A stretch of 64,000 bases of DNA, from positions 253,501 through 317,500 of the forward strand of contig JAODUO010000640.1 of assembly GCA_025642075.2 (NCBI GenBank), read 5' to 3'. Source of the DNA: Ridgeia piscesae. Taxonomy: Eukaryota; Annelida; Polychaeta; Sabellida; Siboglinidae. Below, in pieces: positions 18,636-30,000 of this stretch. A program made the translations under genes and the position numbers. The stretch's first letter is position 1; each line of letters opens with the position of its first letter. The notes beneath the pieces were generated by a model that saw only the letters and a program-made list of their open reading frames with translations, did no database searches and was not told the DNA's origin.

Positions 18636-19375
18636 GCACCTCTCACACAGGCTGCCTAGTGACTGCCCCCAGACAGTGCTCAGCCAGGCTGCCTAGTAAC
18701 TGCTCCCAGACAGTGCTCAGCCAGGCTGCCTAGCAACCACTTCCAGACAGTGCTCAGCCAGGCTGCCTAGCAACCACTTCCAGACAGTGCTCAGCCAGGC
18801 TGCCTAGCAACCACTTCCAGACAGTGATCAGCCAGGCTGCCTAGCAACCACTTCCAGACAGTGCTCAGCCAGGCTGCCTAGCAACCACTTCCAGAAAGTG
18901 ATCAGCCAGGCTGCCTAGCAACCACTACCAGACAGTGCTCAGCCATCCTGCCTAGCAACCACTTCCAGACAGTGCTCAGCCAGGCTGCCTAGCAACCACT
19001 TCCAGACAGTGCTCAGCCAGTCTGCCTAGAACCACTTCTAGACAGTGCTCAGCCAGTCTGCCTAGCAACCACTTCCAGACAGAGCTCAGCCAGGCTGTCT
19101 AGCAACCACTTCCAGACAGAGCTCAGCCAGGCTGCCTAGCAACCACTTCCAGACAGTGCTCAGCCAGGCTGCCTAGCAACCACTTCCAGACAGAGCTCAG
19201 CCAGGCTGCCTAGCAACCACTTCCAGACAGAGCTCAGCCAGGCTGCCTAGCAACCACTTCCAGACAGTGCTCAGCCAGGCTGCCTAGCAACCACTTCCAG
19301 ACAGAGCTCAGCCAGGCTGCCTAGCAACCACTTCCAGACAGAGCTCAGCCAGGCTGCCTAGTTGTTGCTTCCAGA
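18636..19375. repeat. 37-bp minisatellite in the TMEM243 3' UTR, about 20 copies
   Basis: The unit is CAGGCTGCCTAGCAACCACT TCCAGACAGTGCTCAGC. The first copy begins about 25 bp after the stop codon, so the array should be transcribed as part of the mRNA unless the transcript is cut very early; no AATAAA lies between the stop and the array. Confidence 0.92.
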
Positions 19376-20768
19376 CACAAGTATGAGTGCTAGATGCATC
19401 AGATGAGTGTGTTAGTGCATGTAAAGTCATCTGATAATAAGCATTGTTGTGATCTCCCACTGTTCAACAAACGTAATGTAAAATATTACATAGTAAATGA
19501 ATGAAGAAATAGACTGTTGGTTACACTGGTGACATGAGTGACCAGGCAATGTGAGATTATAAAATGTACATTTATGCTAAGTTAAAACATTGATGGAACA
19601 TAACTAATACAACTGTTTGGCTCATGCTGAATCGGCCTGTGACTTAACACCCAGTCGACTGTGACAGTTGACACTGTCCTTGAGTGTCACCAGTGACAGA
19701 TGAGTGGAGGCAGGTGTGTAAATCAGCAGGTGTATCGATCTACACTTGATCTTTGAGGTCTCACAAAGTTGTTCTTCTGATGACTCAACACGGACTCGGT
19801 TGACATGTCAACTATTTTATGATGACACCAAGAAGGACATTGATAGCTGTCAGTCTGCTAGAGGTGTATGCCATCAGTCGGTGTTCATTTCTGTTTTCTA
19901 CACTGATATGCCTTAAATATATAATTTTCTGTTGTTAATATTTTTCATACATATGAAGTTGAGTTCATAAACAATACATTGTATATAATTATATACTTCA
20001 GGTGTGTGTAGTGTTCATGTGATTAATGTAAATTAATAAATTATGAAATACAGATATAGTAGAACTTAACTTGGTTATGAGATGTAAATATGGTATGTGT
20101 TGCTTGTGTTTTAGCACATATCACATTTATGTATGTATATATCTAGCTACATATTTACATTTCTCACCTTTCCGTCTTCTTCCTGTGTGGTGTCTGTCTG
20201 TGTGTATACATACACACACGCACACACCACACAGGGAGAAGACAGGGAAATGTGAGAAATAGATATCTATATGAAATCATACAGCTGTATTTATACGACT
20301 AGAGGCAGGCTATAAATAATGAATCTTGAGAATGTGGGAGCGTATGTATGTCATGAGGACACCAGTTGATATGTTGCTGGTCTTACATCTTCTTTCTTCT
20401 CAATGTCTTGCCAGTTATTTTTTGTGTGAACCAATGCAGTGGTGTATGTGAGTACTCAATAAAAGTTGACTGGTAACTGTAAGTTGACCACTGTGGCCCT
20501 GAGACGAGCCAGTGTGACCAGCAGTCATATTGTGGTCACCCTCAGTCTACCCACCTCAACAAACATAGTTGAAAACATGGTCTATGCTGGTTGCACTGAA
20601 TCAGTTGGATGGCTGCCCACTGAGAGACAAATATGCAAGTTACATGTGTGTGTATGTAAGCACAGGACACTTTGCACTTCCAAATGTTCAGTGTAAAATT
20701 AAATAAAGCTAGTGCACACAATATTGGTACACAGCACAACTTACTGGGTGAATTAAATTCAACACAGC
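19376..20768 (+). other. TMEM243 3' UTR/downstream region with poly(A) candidates
   Basis: AT-rich non-coding sequence. AATAAA hexamers occur near 20034, at 20458-20463 and at 20702-20707, any of which could end the TMEM243 transcript. An imperfect inverted repeat around 20153-20260 (CATTTCTCACCTTTCCGTCT TC... with ...GAAGACAGGGAAATGTGAGA AATAG) could form a hairpin. No exon was recognised; the small open frames have no known domain. Confidence 0.45.
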
Positions 20769-20769
20769 A

Positions 20770-22757
20770 CAACTTTCTAGATCACGAGTCCAACACAGCA
20801 CAACTTGCCAGATCACAAGTCTAACACAGCACAACTTACTGGATCACATGAGTCCAACACAGCACAACTTACTAGATCACATGAGTCCAACACAGCACAA
20901 CTTACTGGATCACATGAGTCCAACACAGCACAACTTACTAGATCACATGAGTCCCAACACAGCACAACTTACTAGATCATACGAGTCCCAACACAGCACA
21001 ACTTATTAGATCACACGAGTCCCAACACACCACAACTTACTAGATCACAGGAGTCCCAACACACCACAACTTACTAGATCACATGAGTCCAACACAGCAC
21101 AACTTACTAGATCACATGAGTCCCAACACAGCACAACTTACTAGATCACATGAGTCCAACACAGCACAACTTATTAGATCACACGAGTCCCAACACAGCA
21201 CAACTTACTAGATCACATGAGTCCATCACAGCACAACTTACTAGATCACACGAGTCCAACACAGCACAACTTACTAGATCACATGAGTCCATCACAGCAC
21301 AACTTACTAGATCACATGAGTCAAACACAGCACAACTTATTAGATCACATGAGTCCCAACACAGCACAACTTACTAGATCACATGAGTCCCAACACAGCA
21401 CAACTTATTAGATCACATGAGTCCCAACACAGCACAACTTACTAGATCACATGAGTCCATCACAGCACAACTTACTAGATCACATGAGTCAAACACAGCA
21501 CAACTTATTAGATCACATGAGTCCCAACACAGCACAACTTACTAGATCACATGAGTCCATCACAGCACAACTTACTAGATCACACGAGTCCAACACAGCA
21601 CAACTTACTAGATCACATGAGTCCAACACAGCACAACTTACTAGATCACATGAGTCCATCACAGCACAACTTACTAGATCACATGAGTCAAACACAGCAC
21701 AACTTATTAGATCACATGAGTCCCAACACAGCACAACTTACTAGATCACATGAGTCCCAACACAGCACAACTTATTAGATCACATGAGTCCCAACACAGC
21801 ACAACTTACTAGATCACATGAGTCCAACACAGCACAACTTATTAGATCACACAAGTCCCAACACAGCACAACTTACTAGATCACATGAGTCCATCACAGC
21901 ACAACTTACTAGATCACATGAGTCCCAACACAGCACAACTTACTAGATCACATGAGTCCAACACAGCACAACTTACTAGATCACATGAGTCCAACACAGC
22001 ACAACTTACTAGATCACACGAGTCCAACACAGCACAACTTACTAGATCACATGAGTCCCAACACAGCACAACTTACTAGATCACATGAGTCCAACACAGC
22101 ACAACTTACTAGATCACACGAGTCCAACACAGCACAACTTACTAGATCACATGAGTCCCAACACAGCACAACTTACTAGATCACATGAGTCCAACACAGC
22201 ACAACTTATTAGATCACATGAGTCCCAACACAGCACAACTTACTAGATCACGAGTCCCAACACAGCACAACTTACTAGATCACATGAGTCCCAACACAGC
22301 ACAACTTACTAGATCACATGAGTCCAACACAGCACAACTTATTAGATCACACGAGTCCCAACACAGCACAACTTACTAGATCACATGAGTCCATCACAGC
22401 ACAACTTACTAGATCACACGAGTCCAACACAGCACAACTTACTAGATCACATGAGTCCAACGCAGCACAACTTACTAGATCACATGAGTCCATCACAGCA
22501 CAACTTACTAGATCACATGAGTCAAACACAGCACAACTTACTAGATCACATGAGTCCCAACACAGCACAACTTATTAGATCACATGAGTCCCAACACAGC
22601 ACAACTTACTAGATCACACGAGTCCCAACACAGCACAACTTACTAGATCACATGAGTCCAACACAGCACAACTTACTAGATCACATGAGTCCAACACAGC
22701 ACAACTTACTAGATCACATGAGTCCATCACAGCACAACTTACTGGATCACATGAGTC
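20770..22757. repeat. 33-34-bp satellite between convergent TMEM243 and DMTF1, about 59 copies
   Basis: The unit is CACATGAGTCCCAACACAGC ACAACTTACTAGAT, with indels of one base in the CCCAA run and C/T variation. Higher-order blocks recur: a several-unit block with the ATCACAGC and TCAAACACAG variants repeats near 21185-21420, 21500-21780 and 22345-22600. No exon edge is present. Confidence 0.95.
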
Positions 22758-24083
22758 CAATTGATAATTTATTATTATTTGATTCCAAAACAATTTACTG
22801 GGTTTGGTAGATTTATTTCTTCTGACCCAAACTTCACAAATGCTATGACACAGATACAACCACCTACAGCAGCTAATTTTGCCTTTTTTCTACATATAAA
22901 ATAGTATTTAAGGATATAAAATAACCATTATAGCTACCAGCTATGATAGATTATATAAACATGTATTTTGCTGTAACCAAATAATAACTTTATTGCCAAA
23001 TTAGTTAAACCTTCTAGGTTGTAGATTGATCACTTTGATGTCATATTTTCTTTGGTTGGCTGATAGTTTTATAAACAGAAAATATATTATGTACATCACA
23101 CAACAAATGTATCTTTTGTAATTTCACAGTAAATTTATTTTGCCATTCACACTACAGAGTAACAGAATGAACAATTTTCTCACCAGAAACATTGTGCTTT
23201 GCAAAATGTATTACATACAACAGATTGTGTTGCAGTGAAAGAAAAGAATCGTTCATAAAGCTTTCACAATAAGCTTTCAGAACTTAGCAATGCAGTGGTG
23301 GCACATTTGGGAAGGGCATTTGTCTGTCATGTTTCCTCTATAACTACAGTTTAGCATGGACACAGTACTGGGCAACTAAGCTCAGTTTCCCTAGATCCAA
23401 GACAGATTGCAGGAGTGAGCAGTGAATAGGTTTCATTCTCACTGTGTATGTTACTGTTGCATTCACAGTGATGGGCAAAAAATATAAAATAAGTTTGTAC
23501 AACTGACCCAAATGTGGTACAACAGTACTGTATACAAAGTTACAAACATGCAGACAAACATCTAAAGTCACAATGACATATGCAAGTAGGCAAAGCAAAA
23601 GATAACATACACGAACAAAAATGATCACTTTTTAAAGTACAACAATTATGAGATTGTTTAAGAATTGTTAATATAGCTGTATATTTACATGATAATATAT
23701 CATGTTTGGGATATCAGAGAAATGTGTTGTTATAATGCCCAACTCAAATCAGTTATGATTCATCAGTATCACAAAATACACGTACAAGAACAGATATTTT
23801 CTGTCAGAAAAATAACTGTTCTTGCGTGTTTCAACCTGTAATTTATATCAAAACAATTATCAGGGATTTCTGCTTCTTATGAAAAGTGTTATAAATTGTT
23901 AGTGTTGACACCACAGCTGAATATTAACTTGTCTTTAAAAATGTAAACTTTACTTGTAAGCATATTTTCTGCAACATTTTATTACAGTCTATCAGAGAAT
24001 GAGAATTCTTACATCTTGACATATTTCAGAAATATTCAAGCATTCAGATGTTACTTTCAGCAAGATGACATATTCATGTAGTA
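22758..24083 (-). other. DMTF1 3' UTR and flank
   Basis: AT-rich non-coding sequence downstream (minus strand) of the DMTF1 stop. A minus-strand AATAAA lies at 22989-22994, and other TTTATT strings occur. A roughly 1.1-kb 3' UTR is plausible. No other gene was seen. Confidence 0.5.
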
Positions 24084-27000
24084 TTACGACTGTGCATTTG
24101 GTGAGCTGGCCTCATTGGATTGGTTACTTTTATCAACTTCAACGTCAGATGATGAGCCAATGAGATCAGTGCTGTCAGAGGATGTCAACATCGGGTCTGA
24201 AATCAAAGACGTCATAATCACTCATGGTGGCTACTGGCAGAGAAGCCAGAAACACTGGCATGCACACACTTTCTATTGGTGTTGGTTATGCTATGGAGAC
24301 TGAAGAATTGTTAGACAGCAGCTATGACATTTGACACTCTGTAAAGAGAGATACGTCTGCTGGCAAACAAAGCATGACCCATCAATTCTGAATAATCGTA
24401 TTTACCCAACTCAACCAATAAAGACATTGCACCACTATATTTATTATGTTGGCATGTTAGTGATTTATAATTTTCCATAACATAATCTATGATAAAATAA
24501 CTTATTCCTGCAGAGCAAACCTGGCATATAATTTCAACACAGTTATTCTCCACAGACATATTCAAACTTGCATCCTAACTTATTTATAACTGTCGCAGCA
24601 ATTATATCTCCTGATAACTGTTGTAAAATATCTTTAGGGAAATCGAGAACAATGCATTTAAAAGGAATATTAAATAACCTAGATACAGGGCACTTTGAGA
24701 AGTATTGACCAAGTTGTGAGTGACCGTATGTTTGCTGACCTGAGAGAGAAGACATGAGAATTAGGTCACCATCGCCAGCAGTGGAAGAGACGAACTCAGG
24801 TGGTGACGAGGCTGAGATGACAAGATGGGAGGTGACAGCAGTGGCATCCATGTCTGACTCACTCACCTCCTCCGTCCCGTCAATTGTCTACAGACACACA
24901 GCAGTTTTCTCAGTCATTTCATAATTCAGTTCACAAGTGCCTGGAGAATAACTTGTCAAAATACGAGATGTTTTGCAAAACCTTACTTTATTTGATCATT
25001 AATAACAGGACCTTAAAACATACACCTAGAGGTCCAGACCAGTGACATATCATGATGTTCTTTGAAATCTTATTTGACCAATAATGACACAGATAGTTAG
25101 CAGTGATACTCCAGACCATGCATGCATATTTCTATGTGTAATGTTGTTAATTTGAAGCATGTTGAAAAGACAACAGCCAAATGTGTTGCCTTTAAGAGAT
25201 CTTATCCTACTCTGTTGCTGTACGTCTCTATCCCGTCCTCACTGGACTGTCACAACACTGTGCATTGTTTGTCTCACCTCGATGGCAAACGCATCCTCCA
25301 CTTTGATCTGCACCTGTTCACTGATGTCTCCAGCCTCTTCCTGCGGCTCTCCATCCTCATCCACCTCCTCCGTGAAGGATGACAGCTGATCAACCTGACA
25401 AGTGACTCCTACATGTGACAACTGATCGACCTCACAGGTGGCCCCAGCATGTGACATCTGATCACCCTCACAGGACACTCCTGGATGTGACAGTTGATCG
25501 ACCTCACATGAGATTTCTGGTTGTGATAAATGATCGACCTCATGTGAGACCCCTGGTTGTGACAGCTGATCCACCTCACACGAGCCCCCCGGATGTGACA
25601 GCTGATCCACCTCACACGAGCCCCCCGGATGTACCTCTTCTTCTGCAGCCATGGCCTCGAGGCCTGCAGCACAACAGCACGGCAACCTTAGACAGTTCCT
25701 CATCTCGACTCCAACATGCCTGATCCAGATGTAATGTATAAAGCTTATATAATTTGACAGCATTTCCAGAGAACTGTTTTAATGCATAACAAATATGTAA
25801 CACCGGCATAAATTGGACTAAATCAAAACTTAAACTGAGAAGTAGTCATATCAATAATGGTTAGTATACATGTTATTACTAAATACGTTTTTATTTACTA
25901 CCTATAAATAATGAAATAACTAACATAAATTACAATTATAAATTTGTTCTGCTGTTACTGTAAAGTTACAGCCACAAGAATACTACGGAGTTGACAACAT
26001 ACTCTCTGTGACGCTGCCTTGGTCTGTCATAGTTTCTTGCAAGTGCATCAGAGTGGCTGTGTCATCTGTGTCATCTGTGCCATTGCTGTGTTGATCATCT
26101 GTTGCCTGCAGGACGACGTGTTGTGGGTTCATGCGCACCATCACATTGGGAGTGGCCTTGAGGGATGGCTGTAAACACAGGGCCAAGTCAAGTGTGTTCA
26201 TGTGCACCATCACATTGGGAGTGGCCTTGAGGGACGGCTGTAAACACAGGGCCAAGTCAAGTGTGTTCATGTGCACCATCACATTGGGAGTGGCCTTGAG
26301 GGACGGCTGTAAACACAGGGCCAAGTCAAGTGTGTTCATGCGCACCATCACATTGGGAGTGGCTTTGAGGGATGGCTGTAAACACAGGGCCAAGTCAAGT
26401 GTGTTCATGCGCACCATCACATTGGGAGTGGCTTTGAGGGATGGCTGTAAACACAGGGCCAAGTCAAGTGTGTTCATGTGCACCATCACATTGGGAGTGG
26501 CCTTGAGGGACGGCTGTAAACACAGGGCCAAGTCAAGTGTGTTCATGCGCACCATCACATTGGGAGTGGCTTTGAGGGATGGCTGTAAACACAGGGCCAA
26601 GTCAAGTGTGTTCATGCGCACCATCACATTGGGAGTGGCTTTGAGGGATGGCTGTAAACACAGGGCCAAGTCAAGTGTGTTCATGTGCAACCATCACATT
26701 GGGAGTGGCCTTGAGGGACGGCTGTAAACACAGGGCCAAGTCAAGTGTGTTCATGTGCAACCATCACATTGGGAGTGGCCTTGAGGGATGGCTGTAAACA
26801 CAGGGCCAAGTCAAGTGTGTTCATGTGCAACCATCACATTGGGAGTGGCTTTGAGGGATGGCTGTAAACACAGGGCCAAGTCAAGTGTGTTCATGTGCAA
26901 CCATCACATTGGGAGTGGCCTTGAGGGATGGCTGTAAACACAGGGCCAAGTCAAGTGTGTTCATGTGCAACCATCACATTGGGAGTGGCCTTGAGGGATG

Positions 27001-30000
27001 GCTGTAAACACAGGGCCAAGTCAAGTGTGTTCATGTGTAACCATCACATTGGGAGTGGCTTTGAGGGATGGCTGTAAACACAGGGCCAAGTGAAGTGTGT
27101 TCATGTGCAACCATCACATTGGGAGTGGCCTTGAGGGACGGCTGTAAACACAGGGCCAAGTCAAGTGTGTTCATGTGCAACCATCACATTGGGAGTGGCC
27201 TTGAGGGACGGCTGTAAACACAGGGCCAAGTCAAGTGTGTTCATGTGAAACCATCACATTGGGAGTGGCCTTGAGGGACGGCTGTAAACACAGGGCCAAG
27301 TCAAGTGTGTTCATGTGCAACCATCACTGGGAGTGGCCTTGAGGACGGCTGTAAACACAGGGCCAAGTCAAGTGGTTCATGTGACCATCACATTGGAGTG
27401 GCCTTGAGGATGGCTGTAAACACAGGGCCAAGTCAAGTGTGTTCATGTGCAACCATCACATTGGGAGTGGCTTTGAGGGATGGCTGTAAACACAGGGCCA
27501 AGTCAAGTGTGTTCATGTGCAACCATCACATTGGGAGTGGCCTTGAGGGATGGCTGTAAACACAGGGCCAAGTCAAGTGTGTTCATGTGCAACCATCACA
27601 TTGGGAGTGGCCTTGAGGGATGGCTGTAAACACAGGGCCAAGTCAAGTGTGTTCATGTGTAACCATCACATTGGGAGTGGCTTTGAGGGATGGCTGTAAA
27701 CACAGGGCCAAGTGAAGTGTGTTCATGTGCAACCATCACATTGGGAGTGGCCTTGAGGGACGGCTGTAAACACAGGGCCAAGTCAAGTGTGTTCATGCGC
27801 ACCATCACATTGGGAGTGGCCTTGAGGGACGGCTGTAAACACAGGGCCAAGTGAAGTGTGTTCATGTGCAACCATCACATTGGGAGTGGCCTTGAGGGAC
27901 GGCTGTAAACACAGGGCCAAGTCAAGTGTGTTCATGCGCACCATCACATTGGGAGTGGCCTTGAGGGACGGCTGTAAACACAGGGCCAAGTCAAGTGTGT
28001 TCATGTGCAACCATCACATTGGGAGTGGCCTTGAGGGACGGCTGTAAACACAGGGCCAAGTCAAGTGTGTTCATGTGTAACCATCACATTGGGAGTGGCC
28101 TTGAGGGATGGTTGTAAACACAGGGCCAAGTGAAGTGTGTTCATGTGCAACCATCATACTGGGAGTGGCCTTGAGGGGCGGCTGTAAACACAGGGCCAAG
28201 TGAAGTATGTTCATGTGCAACCATCACATTGGGAGTGGCCTTGAGGGATGGCTGTAAACACAGGGCCAAGTCAAGTATGTTCATGTGCAACCATCACATT
28301 GGGAGTGGCCTTGAGGGACGGCTGTAAACACATGGCCAAGTGAAGTGTGTTCATGTGCAACCATCACATTGGGAGTGGCCTTGAGGGACAGCTGTAAACA
28401 CAGGGCCAAGTCAATTGTGTTCATGTGCAACCATCACATTGGGAGTGGCCTTGAGGGACGGCTGTAAACACAGGGCCAAGTCAAGTGTGTTCATGTGCAA
28501 CCATCACATTGGGAGTGGCCTTGAGGGACGGCTGTAAACACAGGGCCAAGTCAAGTGTGTTCATGTGTAACCATCACATTGGGAGTGGCCTTGAGGGATG
28601 GTTGTAAACACAGGGCCAAGTGAAGTGTGTTCATGTGCAACCATCATACTGGGAGTGGCCTTGAGGGGCGGCTGTAAACACAGGGCCAAGTGAAGTATGT
28701 TCATGTGCAACCATCACATTGGGAGTGGCCTTGAGGGATGGCTGTAAACACAGGGCCAAGTCAAGTGTGTTCATGTGCAACCATCACATTGGGAGTGGCC
28801 TTGAGGGATGGCTGTAAACACATGGCCAAGTGAAGTGTGTTCATGTGCAACCATCACATTGGGAGTGGCCTTGAGGGACAGCTGTAAACACAGGGCCAAG
28901 TCAATTGTGTTCATGTGCAACCATCACATTGGGAGTGGCCTTGAGGGACGGCTGTAAACACAGGGCCAAGTCAAGTGTGTTCATGTGCAACCATCACATT
29001 GGGAGTGGCCTTGAGGGACGGCTGTAAACACAGGGCCAAGTCAAGTGTGTTCATGTGCAATCATCAAATTGGGAGTGGCCTTGAGGGACGGCTGTAAACA
29101 CATGGCCAAGTGAAGTGTGTTCATGTGCAACCATCACATTGGGAGTGGCCTTGAGGGACAGCTGTAAACACAGGGCCAAGTCAATTGTGTTCATGTGCAA
29201 CCATCACATTGGGAGTGGCCTTGAGGGACGGCTGTAAACACAGGGCCAAGTCAAGTGTGTTCATGTGCAACCATCACATTGGGAGTGTTGGTGTATATGC
29301 ATATCCTGTGTCAAGGATATGGTGTGGACTATGATGTGGTCAGACTCACCTGTGTCAGGGGCAGGGTGTGGTCTATGATGTGATCAGACTCACCTGTGTC
29401 AGGGATAGGGCGTGGACTGTGATGTGATCACACTCACCTGCGTTAGGGACAGAGTGTGGACTATGATGTGGTCAGACTCACCTGTGTCAAGGACAGAGTG
29501 TGGACTATCATGTCGTTAGACTCACCTGTGTCAGGGATAGATTCTGGACGATGATGTGGTCAGACTCACCTGTGTCAGGGATAGAGTGTGGACTATGATG
29601 TGGTCAGACTCACCTGTGTCAGGGATAGATTCTGGTCTTTGATGTGGTCAGACTCACCTGTGTCAGGGGCAGGGTGTGGACTATGATGTGGTCAGACTCA
29701 CCTGTGTCAGGGGCAGGGTGTGGACTATGATGTGGTCAGAGGTCATGTTGGCGGTGGTGAAGGAGAGGGCGGGGTTGCTGTGGGGTTGGGTGATGAGGAA
29801 GGTGCCCTGCGCCTGTGTGCTGCCTGTTGTGGGGTTGTAACCCTGCACAACCTCGTATGTCTGGTAGGTGCTGCCACCCCCGTCATCCAAGGCAGGACTG
29901 CCATCTGGAAGGAGAGAGAGACATGTGAATGTGTTACTTGGCCACAGAGTCAGTGACTACCTCTGGGTAGCACCTGCATGACAACAGTTTGTTGAAGGAT

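Noticed and set aside
24197..24275. Upstream acceptor (CTCTGCCAG at about 24228) for the last DMTF1 exon
   Set aside because: Using it puts a stop (TGA) in frame after about 20 codons; the acceptor TGATTTCAG at 24197 keeps phase and gives the DP.L and IGSS motifs recalled from the human C-terminus.
24543..24866. 107-codon minus-strand frame as a separate gene
   Set aside because: Its first half is DMTF1 exon 24887-24740 and the rest is read-through into the intron after the GTCAGC donor.
26131..26727. 198-codon plus-strand frame (repeat TITLGVALRDGCKHRAKSSV)
   Set aside because: It is the antisense reading of the 69-bp acceptor array; the minus-strand reading matches the DMTF1 exon.
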